A DNA stretch of 40,630 nt from an archaeon BMS3Abin17 (GTDB lineage: Archaea; Nanobdellota; Nanobdellia; Pacearchaeales; GW2011-AR1): contig BDTJ01000007.1 of assembly GCA_002897655.1 (NCBI GenBank), forward strand, positions 1 to 40,630, read 5' to 3'. Numbering within the stretch: position 1 is the first letter of the stretch; every line of letters begins with the position of its first letter. The position numbers and the translations under genes are program-made. Positions 28,205-39,600 of this stretch are shown piece after piece. The notes under the pieces were generated by a model. That model saw only the letters and a list, made by a program, of their open reading frames with translations. It was not told the origin of the DNA and ran no database searches.

Positions 28205-29380
28205 CTAAAATTGATTCTTACTCTCATGTATAGCTAACTTGGCTCGCCTTCTTTCTCTTTCCTTTTTAATTAAGATCATAATAATTATTATCAGGATTAT
28301 AAGAATAAATATTATTAACAACCACATTAAAAGAGATATTTTCTCAAGTTTAAACGAGTCATAACTACTGACAGTAATATCCTCATAAGTTAGTTTTGAA
28401 TAAAATATATAATCCCCTATTGGGTCTTGCTTTGAAGTCTCCAAAAATACTCTCTTACTAAAACTCTCTTCCATTACAAAACTTTCTTTTCCAGAGCCGT
28501 ATGTCACATTATTAAAATCAAGGATAGAGTATTCCAAATCTACTCTTATCTTTCCAAAATCTCCTAATTCTTTGATAACTATATCTGCCACAACTCTATT
28601 TCCAGGTACAACATATTTTCTTATAACTTTTGTCTTCATATCAAACAAAGAAGACTTCTCTTTTAGGTCAAAAACAATATTTACAGACCTGCTAACATGT
28701 CCTTCAACAAAATTAATCTTTCCAACATAAGTATCTGCTCTCTGACTTTCAAGGGCATAAATATCAAATTCAATAATTCTACTCTCGCCTATTTTTAAAA
28801 CAAAAGTTTCCATACTTGGAGAAATAAATATCCCTAAATTTGTTACTGTAACATTAATCAATAACTCTTCAGTGCCATTATTAATTACCTTAAGCTTTTT
28901 CTTAACATAACTGCCTTTTGGCAATTCAATCTCTAAGAGATTCTTATCTACATAAAAATCATAAACTTTTTTAGGGGTTACTGCAACTCCTCCGCCATCT
29001 CCTCCTCCAGCTCCACTGCTGCTTCCCCCGCCTGCTGCACAATCAGCTGAACAGCTTGAGGATGTTTCATTTGCAGAATCACAAGTGCCGTCTCCGCAAT
29101 AAGAACCACTTAAATTCAGAAATTCGCATGAAAGAGTACAGTATTGGCAAGAACCATCATAAGGGGGACTGCATGCAACTCCATTATTACCTCCCCAATC
29201 ACACTCTTCTGCTCCCTCAGTTATATTATTACTGCAATTAGAAGGAACACCAATGGTAATTGAAGAATCAACACTACTCTGCACAACATCTCCCATTATA
29301 ACATCGCCGGATATTGCAGAGACCATGCTAATCCCCAAGAAAATAAACAAAATATACAAAACCCCTTTTGTTGACATCAT
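28205..29380 (-). CDS. Surface protein with C-terminal TM, paralog of 9658-11127
   Basis: Shared RKYVVPGN(K/R)V(I/V)AD, SFSKRVFLETSK and SSYDSFKLEKISLL(I/M)WLL. Confidence 0.8.
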   Translation of the reverse strand: MMSTKGVLYILFIFLGISMVSAISGDVIMGDVVQSSVDSSITIGVPSNCSNNITEGAEECDWGGNNGVACSPPYDGSCQYCTLSCEFLNLSGSYCGDGTCDSANETSSSCSADCAAGGGSSSGAGGGDGGGVAVTPKKVYDFYVDKNLLEIELPKGSYVKKKLKVINNGTEELLINVTVTNLGIFISPSMETFVLKIGESRIIEFDIYALESQRADTYVGKINFVEGHVSRSVNIVFDLKEKSSLFDMKTKVIRKYVVPGNRVVADIVIKELGDFGKIRVDLEYSILDFNNVTYGSGKESFVMEESFSKRVFLETSKQDPIGDYIFYSKLTYEDITVSSYDSFKLEKISLLMWLLIIFILIILIIIIMILIKKERERRRAKLAIHESKNQF

Positions 29381-29392
29381 TAAAAAGCATAA

Positions 29393-30016
29393 TTATTTCT
29401 TCTTTTTATTACTTTTCTTTTTGTCTCTTAAAACATTCATAGTTAATAATAGGGCTGCTATTAATCCTAGAACAATATAGATTAAACTATAGTTTCTGCC
29501 ATAAGCAACACACTGCACAGCAATTTTCAAAGGAGCAGACACAGACATAGTAGTAGCAGAACCGCCTGTTCCACCAAGTTTAGCATCTCCAGGAACTTCA
29601 ATAATCTCTACTTCTCCATCATAAACTTGTGTTTCCTCACCCTCGCAATCTAATTCACAAATTAATTTATTAAACAAAAGGCAATCTCTTTCAAAAAGTT
29701 TTGGGGTTTTAAAACAAAATTCAACAGGAATAGCCTCAGAACTTGAGGTTTCAGCAGGAATATATTTTGGCTTTGATTCTAAATCCAATACAATCCCCTG
29801 AAGCTCCTCTGATAATCCTACTTGAGCATAAGCATCTTGTGGCCATGGATTATAAACACTATAAGTTAAACAAGTTTTAGTCTGGTCAGGAACAACAGAG
29901 CTTTCTCTGTCCCATTTTATACCTATTCCTGCTGATACAAATGAAGACAATACAACTAAGAAGATAAACCCTGCTATAGCATTATTTCCAATTTTTGTCA
30001 CCTCTTTTTTATTCAT
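29393..30016 (-). CDS. Secreted protein with C-terminal TM
   Basis: Signal-like N-terminus; C-terminal YIVLGLIAALLLTMNVLRDKKKSNKKKK. Confidence 0.65.
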   Translation of the reverse strand: MNKKEVTKIGNNAIAGFIFLVVLSSFVSAGIGIKWDRESSVVPDQTKTCLTYSVYNPWPQDAYAQVGLSEELQGIVLDLESKPKYIPAETSSSEAIPVEFCFKTPKLFERDCLLFNKLICELDCEGEETQVYDGEVEIIEVPGDAKLGGTGGSATTMSVSAPLKIAVQCVAYGRNYSLIYIVLGLIAALLLTMNVLRDKKKSNKKKK

Positions 30017-30028
30017 TTTATAATTTTA

Positions 30029-30622
30029 CTAACAGGCTGCCCCTGTATTCTTTCCAGTAAATGAAACTGTATTATTATATGTTCCTGCTGCCTGTGCAAG
30101 AGGAATATCTAACCAAAACCGATAATAGTTTACACCACCTATTGCAATATTCTTTCCTGATTTAATATTAGAGGTAGTAAATGAAGTTTCCAGTGTTACA
30201 TCTGGAATTAATCCAGTACTTGTTGTTGAATTAACATAAGATTCATTAGCTTCATGAATAGAGTTTGCACCACTTATCAAGGCACTATCTGCTTTTACAC
30301 AAAAATCAACTGCTGTACTGCTGTCTGAAGATACATTTATCCAAAAACCAGTTTGATTAGGAGCAGAACCTGAAATATTATTGTCAGTTGCATTTATATT
30401 GACAAGATTAGTAGCATTAATGCTTCCAAACTCAATTCCATTTGATAAATTACCACTTAAAGATATTGAAAAATAATATTCAATTGTTACATTTGATGTT
30501 GCTGTTGCGGAGGTTGCTTTTCCAGTAATTGTATCTATGTTTTGTATTAAAAGCAACCCTACACAAACAACTATCACTGCAACTAAAAACAAATTATACC
30601 CACTCTTTTTATTAAACCCCAT
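30029..30622 (-). CDS. Secreted pilin-like or small surface protein
   Basis: N-terminal hydrophobic helix and Asn/Ser/Thr-rich beta domain. Confidence 0.65.
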   Translation of the reverse strand: MGFNKKSGYNLFLVAVIVVCVGLLLIQNIDTITGKATSATATSNVTIEYYFSISLSGNLSNGIEFGSINATNLVNINATDNNISGSAPNQTGFWINVSSDSSTAVDFCVKADSALISGANSIHEANESYVNSTTSTGLIPDVTLETSFTTSNIKSGKNIAIGGVNYYRFWLDIPLAQAAGTYNNTVSFTGKNTGAAC

Positions 30623-30679
30623 TTTTATAAATGTATCACGATAAAATTGTTTATAAATATTTCTATAACTGTAAATATC

Positions 30680-33600
30680 TTATGGGCTTCCCCCTTCCTG
30701 CACTGTTCTTATGTCAAAAGTGTTGTTATACCACCCCGCTGGCTGTCCGCCAGGAACATCTAAAAAGAATTTTAAGTAAATTACACTTCCATCTCCGAGG
30801 GATTTTCCAATTGATGAATAACTTGTAGTCATTGTAACATTGGTTGCATTAACTAATGTGTTGTTTATTGAACTATACGCATAACTTTCATTTCCTAATC
30901 CTAAAACATCTATTCCTCCAGCTGTTATAAGATTCCCGCTTGCTTTAAGATATACATCTACCAAAGTATTTGTTGCAGATATATTCACCCAATAAGTTGT
31001 CTTGCCATTTGAATCATTATTTCCAATTGCATCTAAATCAATTACAGGCAAAGTGGTTACGTTCCACCATGCTCCAAAACTCAGATTAGGTGATAAAAGC
31101 ACTGCCCACGAAGGTGTTCCTGTAATATTAAACTCCCAAACATCTGACTGGTTGGTATAGGTTCCGTCGCTGACATTTCCCTTCCAAAAATACTTTCCAT
31201 TCTTTAATCTGTAATGATCTAATATCTCTGTTGCATTCAGAGCTCTGTTATATATTGCTACATCGTCTATAGCACCATCGAAAAATTGGACTCCCCCTGC
31301 ATGAGGAATTCTTCCAATCTCCTTGTCATTGCCTACTCCTGAATCAGTATTATATGTTCCCTCTCCAGGAGTTCTAGAAGAATAAGATGTTTCAGACCCG
31401 TCAACATATAAAGTTGCATTTTTACTGCTTGCATCCCAAACTGCAACAACATGGTGCCATTGATTATCATTAATTACTCCGTAAGAAGAATAAAAAAAGG
31501 CACTCGTAGTTGTATGATAAGCATCAAAAACTAAAGACCTATCCCCACTAGAGTTTGTGGTCATTCTGAAATTCCATCCATCAGGAACCCCAAAAGCTCC
31601 AGAAGCCTGATAACATCCAAAAATACTATCCCAACTACTAATTGAAGAATCGACATATACCCATGCAGAAATTGTAAAATTAGCTGTTGGGAGATCATTA
31701 AGTGACGAGGGTCTTCCAAGTCCAACATAATCATCCACGCCATCAAACTCAAATGCACCTGCAAACTTTCCTCCTGTCAGGTTAAACGTGGGGTCTGTTC
31801 CAGATGTTGCATTACCCAGTGTTCCATTATTTCCATTACCTGAAAAATCATAAACACAATCTGCCTGATTTCTCACAGTGCATTCGCCAAATTCACTAAG
31901 ATTATCCAAATGCCATAATCCAACCAGACTGTCTTCTGACGGTTTCACAGGCAATGCAGTCAGATTATAATTAATATCTGTTCCATTTGGAACATTATAC
32001 TGCATGTAAACCAATCCTTCAGAGAAATTCAGTCCATTAGAATTATTATTTGCAAATAAATAAACAGTCATATTATCATTGTCACCGTCAGTAACTGTTG
32101 CATTTAATAAAACTGATTCTGAAGAAATAATTGAAGCATTCTGTGGAGCTGTTAAGTTTATTTCAGGAACATAAGCATTATCTATTGTCAGCGTAACACC
32201 CCAGACATCTGACTGATTAGAATTTCCTGCAGAATCATTGAAATACCATGTCCAGTTTATATCGCCTGTATCTGCAGTTATTGTTTTAGTAACTTGAACT
32301 TCCTGTCCATTAGTATAACTTGTCGCTGAATTATTTTCCCATGCTGTTCCATTATACCAGCTAAAGATATAAGTTCCTGGATTTGTATCATTCAGTGTAA
32401 TGTTAAAGTAAACTAAATTTCCTTGGGGTGTAGACGCTGTAAGGTTTGTCTTATTGTTTTCCCATGTTGGAGGGGTTGTGTCAATTGTAACAGTTCTTTG
32501 CTCTGTCTGGTTTGTGTATCCTAATGCATCAATTACATGTGCTGTGTAATTATAATTTCCTTCAGCTAAACCTGTGAAGTTATTGAATAGCCTATATGCT
32601 CCTGCATTGTATGATGCATTGATTTCTTCAGGTGACAATGCTCTTGAGAAAATCATTACTTCGTCTATTGTTCCGTTGAGATGATACAAAGAACTTCCGA
32701 CACTACTATCCCATCTAGCACCCATCGTTACTCTTCCTGTTCCTTTATAAATGGAATTGCTCCATAAGCTTGTACTTTGTTTAATTCCATTATAATAACT
32801 TACTACAGTGGATCCATTAAAAGTAAAAGTAATGTACTGCCATTCATTAGATATAACTGATGAAATTGGTGCTAAATTTTCAGTAGCACTGGTTCCACTT
32901 GAAGAAAGAACCATCTCCAAATCACTATAAGTGCCATCGTCAAATCTTACAGCATAGCTCCACTCACTCAACCAATCTTCTCCTTTAACCAGAAGATAAC
33001 TGTAAGTTTGTGATGGCGATGAGTCTTTAGGATAAATCCACATTGATATTGTAAAATTATTTATATCCAAACTTGCATCATCACTAACACTAACATAATC
33101 ATCAATTCCATCAAAATCCAAACCCTTGCCTCTCTTACCAGTAACTATATCAGAAGTACTTAATCCTCCATTAAATGTTCCAAAATTATTCCAGGTTGAA
33201 TTATCATAAATTCCACTTGCATTATACTCATCAAACTTCCACCATCCAATCAAACTTCTGTTCCAGTCAATAAATGCAGAGTGGTTGCTTGCGTCGCTGG
33301 TTGAAACATTTACATAAACTGCTGTTGCAGACTGAACTGTATTATCCGAAGGTGTCGGGTTTGTGAAGTTTATATCAGGAGGTGTTGTATCCCCTGCACT
33401 CACATTAACCAGTAGAATACTTGAATTCAAATTTCCAAGAGTATCATTTATTGAAACATTAATATAATACTCTCCAACACTTAATGCAGATGTGTTAGTT
33501 AATACACCTGTTGATGAGACTATGCTAAAGGTTGAAGTCCAGTTAATTGCAAAACTATCTAACCCAACACCGTCGTCTGCTGCATTAATATCATAATTTA

Positions 33601-36600
33601 AACTCTGGCCAGCAGAAAGTGTTTGATTAGCCCAGTTTGTAAAATAAGGTGGTTGAGTATCAATTGTAAATGTAACACTTGAACTGTTTTCATTGTTTGC
33701 TGTATCATTTATATAAACAATAATTGTGTTGCTACCTTCACTCCAGGCTTCTCCTGTTATATTAGTTGTGCAATCTGTAAGAGAATTATTTGTTGCCCCG
33801 GCATCACTCGTCCACCAGCATGAGTCTGGACTTGTTTCTGTGTAAGTATAATTAACATCAAGTAAAGTATTAGTTGTGTTTGTATTATTTGATGGGTATA
33901 ATATTGATATTCCTGGGTAAATTGTATCTTTAAAAAATGTCACACTTGTTGAATTTTCATTGCCTGCTGTATCATTAATATATATTGTCCATGTATTTGA
34001 TCCTTCATTAGAGACTGCATTTGTGAAATTAGCCCCACAATTCACACGGCTAGAGTTAGTTGCTCCGCCATCAGTTGAATACCAGCATGAATCAGGACTT
34101 GCTTCTGTGAAAGTATAATTCAGTTCAGACACATTCACATTATAAGTTGTATTTTGAGGATAAACTATACTTATTACAGGTAGTGTTGTATCAATTGTAA
34201 ATGTTACTGAATCAGAACCTTCATTGTTATTAGAATCATTTGCCCATACAGTAACATTATGCTGTCCTTCACTCCATGTAATTGTCGTTATATTATTACA
34301 GGATGTCCCTAAACTTGTATTAATAGACATTGTATCATTAGAATACCAGCATGAATCTAAACTAGAGTCTGAAACAGTATAATTTACATCAAGTAAAGTA
34401 TTAGTTGTGTTTGTGTTGTTTGAGGGATACACAATGCTAATTGATGGAGGAGTCTGGTCATCAAACACTAAAGTCACACTCCAGACATCTGACTGATTAG
34501 AATTTCCTGCAGTATCATTGAAATACCATGTCCAGTTTATATCACCTGTATCAATATTGATTGTTTTAGTAACAGAAACTTCTTGTCCATTAGTATAACT
34601 TGTCGCTGAATTATTTTCCCATGCTGTTCCATTATACCAGCTAAATATATAATATCCTGGATTTGTATCATTCAAAGTTATATTAAAATATACTTGCTGT
34701 CCTTGAGATGTAGACGCTGTTAGATTAGTTTTGTTGTTTTCCCATGTTGGATAAGTTGTATCTATTGTAATTATCCTTTGCTCTGTTTGATTTGTATATC
34801 CTAATGCATCAATTACATGAGCAGTATAATTATAATTTCCATCTGATAAACCTGTGAAGTTGCTGAATAATCTATAACTTCCTGCATTGTATGACGCATT
34901 TATTTCTTCTGGTGATAAAACCCGATTAAATATCATTACTTCATCTATTGTTCCATTGAAATACTCGTCGTCTCCGCCTCCAACTCTACCAATTTCAAGA
35001 TTAACAGCATCATTATCAATTGTTCCCCCATTTGAAGCGCTATTTTCTAAGACCCCGTCAACATATATCATCAAATCAGTCCCATTATTAATTCCAACAA
35101 TATAATGCCAACTCCCATCACTAACTAATGTGGTTGATTCTCCTGAACTATAGAAAGTATTTGATTTAAATATACCAAATCTTACTTTTTCTGAGGCTGA
35201 AACACTATATTGAAGGAGATAGTCTCTATTAGTAGCCACATCATCTTTACTCACAATTCGTGACACAGAAGTATCTGTTGTTTTTATCCAAGCAGAAATA
35301 GTCAAATTTCCTGTTATTTGTAAAGAACTTGGATTTCCCACATCAACATAATCATCCACACCATCAAAATCAATTGCCTGTCCTCTTGCTCCAGTAACAG
35401 TTGTATTTGTCGCATGATTATATAAAGTTCCGTGATTAGAATTCCCTGACCAAATCCCTTTTTCATTTTCTCTTCTAACCAGAACAATATCATTTTCAAC
35501 ATCAACATCATATATCTTTCCATCATACTTTTCTTTTGTAATCGACTTAACTTTTATTGGATTGTTTTCTGAGTCCAGGAAGTAGATTTCATTGTTATTG
35601 TTGAATTCTGAATAAACTTCTTTTATTGGTTTTAAACTAAAGTCCTCAAGACCAAAAGATTTATATACTTGCACATCTTTCACAGAATACACAGAATTTG
35701 AATGTGTTAAAATGCCAAACATAACTTTATCAATACCAGAAGAATTGAAAAAGCAAATAGACGAACTGCCAGAGCTGAACCTTTCAGAATCCATGCGTAA
35801 ATTCTTATCTGAAAAAGTTAAAAGAGCATTATTACTTAAGAAATTAGATAAAATGCTTGAGAATTCTGAATTAACTGAAGAAGATTGTTTAAGACTTGGG
35901 GACAAGGTTAAGGAAGGTGTGTGGAAGCGATACAAGAAAGAAGGTTGGTAAAAAATGCAATTAGTTGTTGACTCTAATATACTACTATCTTTTTTTAGGG
36001 ACAATCCAGTAAGATTTATCATTATAAATTCAGATGTTTTTGGAATAAAATTATCAACCCCAGAATATGTAACTGATGAATTAAAGAAAAATGAGTCAGA
36101 TATATTAAAATATTCTAGACTCAATTCAGAGCAATTTAATGAAGCATTAATAGAGTTATCAAATTTTGTGGAGATAATTCCTAAAAAATTATTCAAACAG
36201 TTTGAATCCAAGGCCAAAGAATTAACACACAATAAAGACATTCCAATATTCGCGCTTGCATTGAAGTTAAACTGTGCAATCTGGTCTAATGAACCTAAAT
36301 TTAAGAAACAGTCTTCTGTAGAAATATTCAATACAAAAGATTTAAGGAAATTGTTCAATACCTGATTTTCTTCTCCAGTATAAACCTTATGATCTTCGCT
36401 AACCAATAAATCACTTCCATCTTCTAAGATAATCTTATACATATCATTATTATAATCAAACTCTTGGTATTCTAAAGGCATCTGATATTCTAATTCCATT
36501 GTTTCCTGATTCAATGTTGCAACCTCTTCTGTTTTATCTAATTCAAAGAAATATTTCCATCCTTCATTAGTAAGTATCTCGGTTTCATTATCATAGCAAT

Positions 36601-39600
36601 GAGTTGAATTATCATAAACTGTTCCATTGGATAAAACACTTTCAAAATTCCACCATCCTCTTAAAGTATAATTCCAGTCAATAAATGCAGAGTGATTACT
36701 TGCGTCGCTGGTTGAAACATTCACATAAACAGAAGTTGCTGATTGAGATGATGCATTTGGAGGTGTTGGGTCTGTGAAGTTTATTGCAGGAACAATTGTA
36801 TCAATTGTGAATGTAATACTTGAGCTGTTTTCATTGCCCGCTGAATCATTTGCCCAGACAGTAACATTATGCTGTCCTTCTGCCCATGTAATTGCTGTTA
36901 TATTTATGCAACTTGCTAAAGTTATATTTACAGACATGGAATCATTTGAATACCAGCAAGAATCAACACCAACACCTGCATCTGAAACAGTATAATTAAC
37001 ATTCAATCCAGTATTACTGCTGAAAGTATTATTTGAAGGATAAACAATACTTATTAATGGAGGTGTCTGGTCATCAAATACAAGTGTAACACTCCATACA
37101 TCTGACTGATTATTATTTCCTGCTGTATCATTGAAATACCATGTCCAGTTTATATCACCCACGTCAATATTAATTATCTTTGTAACAGAAACTTCTTGCC
37201 CGTCTGTATAACTCACTGCTGAATTATTCTCCCAATCTGTTCCATTATACCAGCTAAACACATAATCTCCTGGATTAGTGTCATTTAGAGTTATATTAAA
37301 GTAAACTTGGTTGCCATTAGGTGTAGACGCTGTAAGGTTTGTCTTATTGTTCTCCCATGTCGGAGATGTTGTATCAACACTAAACTCCCATACTTCACTT
37401 TCATCACTCAAACTTCCATCGCTGACATTTCCTTTCCAGTAATATTTCCCTTCTGCTAATCTGTAGTGATCTAATATCTCTGCTGCTGATAAGCTTCTGT
37501 TATAGATTGCTACTTCGTCTATCATTTCATTACAAGAAGAATCTCCAATATTTCCTCTTCCAATTTGAAGATTAGTAGCATTCTCAAGAAAACTTCCTGT
37601 TCCAGTGCAAGATTCAGAATCCTGCACTCCATTAAAATAAACATAAGAATCACTTCCATTCCATGTAACTACAAGATGTGTCCAATCATCAACTGTTAAT
37701 TCAGTAGATGTTTGAAAATTACAATCACTACCATCTGATGTATCTATAACTATTGTTAAATTATCACTACCACCAGTATTACGAATGTGGGGAGTTTGTT
37801 TAGAACCCCAGCTACCTTTACCTAAAATCACACACAAGCCTGCATCTGCAACATTCGGCTTTACCCAAAGCATAACACTAAATGCACTTGAACCATTTAA
37901 TTCATTCATAGTAGTTGTTAGAGCTTGATTATCTAATATTGAAAAATTATAAGCTCCAGCAAACTTACCTCCACTTTTATTATATGATATTGGACAATTA
38001 ATACCACAAGTTAAATTATTATCTCCCCCAGCAAAATCATAAATATTAGTATTATTCTCTCCAAACTCACTTAGATTATCAAAATGCCACAATGCAATCA
38101 ACCCACTTTCAGACGGCTTTACAGGCAGAGCAGTTAAATTATAAATCACCCCACTTCCATTGGCCACATTTTCCTGAATATAAACAAGTCCTTCTGACAT
38201 ATTCGGTCCATTACTATTATTATTAGCATAGAAATAAACTGTCATATTTTGCAAATTATCATATACAGTTGCATTTAATAAACTCCAATTTAAAGTTGTA
38301 AATGAATTATTGTCTGGTTTGTTTAAAGTGATTGAAGGAGCAGTTGTATCAATAGTAAATGTAACACTTGAACTGTTTTCATATCCATTAGAATCATTTG
38401 CCCAGACAGTTACATTATGCTGTCCTTCTGTCCATGTAACTGTTGTGATATTTATACAGCTTGTTCCCAAACTAATATTCACACTCATACTATCATTAGA
38501 ATGCCAGCATGAATCAACACCAACACCTGCATCTGAAACAGTATAATTAACATCTAATCCAGTGTTTGAACTAAAGGTATTATTTTCAGGATATACAATA
38601 CTGATTAATGGAGCAGTCTGGTCATCAAACACCAAGGTAACACTCCAGACATCACTCTGATTGCTATTTCCTGCTGAATCATTAAAATACCATGTCCAGT
38701 TTATATCACCTGTATCAATATTAATTGTTTTTGTTACTTCAATCTCCTGCCCGTCAGTATACGACGCTGCTGAATTATTTTCCCAGTCTGTTCCATTATA
38801 CCAGCTGAAAATGTAATCACCCGGATTTGTATCATTCAAAGTTATATTAAAGTAAACTTGGTTTCCTTGAGGTGTAGACGCTGTCAGGTTTGTTTTATTG
38901 TTTTCCCATGTTGGAGGGGTTGTGTCAATTGTGACTGTTCTCTGCTCTGTTTGATTTGTATTCCCAGCAACATCTATAACATGTGCTGTGTAATTATAAT
39001 TTCCGTCAGCCAATCCTGTAAAATTATTAAACAGCCTGTATGTTCCTGCATTATAACTTGAGTTAATTTCTTCTGGTGTCAGTACCCTATTGAAAATCAT
39101 TGCTTCATCTATTGAACCATTAAATCTTTCAAAATAAGATCCTGCAGGAGACATTAGGACATCTGCTCCAGTTATCTTAGTGACACTTCTTGAAACACAA
39201 TTATCTAATACTCCATTAAGATATGCACAGATATTAGTTGAATTATACGTTCCCACAAGGTAATACCACTGGTTTGTTCCTAAAATAGTGGTCCCCCCAG
39301 CAGATTCTTGTACCCCCCCTATTTTAAGAAGGAAAACATAGTTGTTTGTACTTCCACTACCAAGCCAAAGTAGATTATTGCTATCAATTTCTTGTTGAAG
39401 TACACCTACTCTGTAAAAATCTCCACTACCTGTACCATAAGAATAAACCCAAGCAGAATAAGTTCCAGATTCATTATTATCAAAGACACTATTAGCAGAG
39501 ATGCTCACATAATCATTAATCCCATCAAAATCCAAACCTTTTCCTCTTTTAGCGTCAGTTATATCAGATGTACTCTGTCCTCCATTAAATTTACCGAAAT

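Larger units (their letters stand above)
35441..36598 (-). mobile_element. Intein (Hint domain, class 1, C1...N/S+1), 386 aa, inserted in LamG domain 3
   Basis: Block A CYDNETEILTNEGWKYFFEL, block B DGSDLLVSEDHKVYT, block F GKIYDVDVENDIVLVRR, block G GIWSGN|S; excision gives YDNSTH|SNHGTLYNH matching sibling LamG domains. Confidence 0.93.

Noticed and set aside
35712-36365. Minus-frame Ser/Asn-rich linker as a real functional domain
   Set aside because: Composition is explained by being the reverse complement of a recognisable RHH-PIN operon.
35441-36598. Homing endonuclease within the intein
   Set aside because: No LAGLIDADG, HNH or GIY-YIG-like motif seen in the minus-frame linker; that sequence is the antisense of vapBC.
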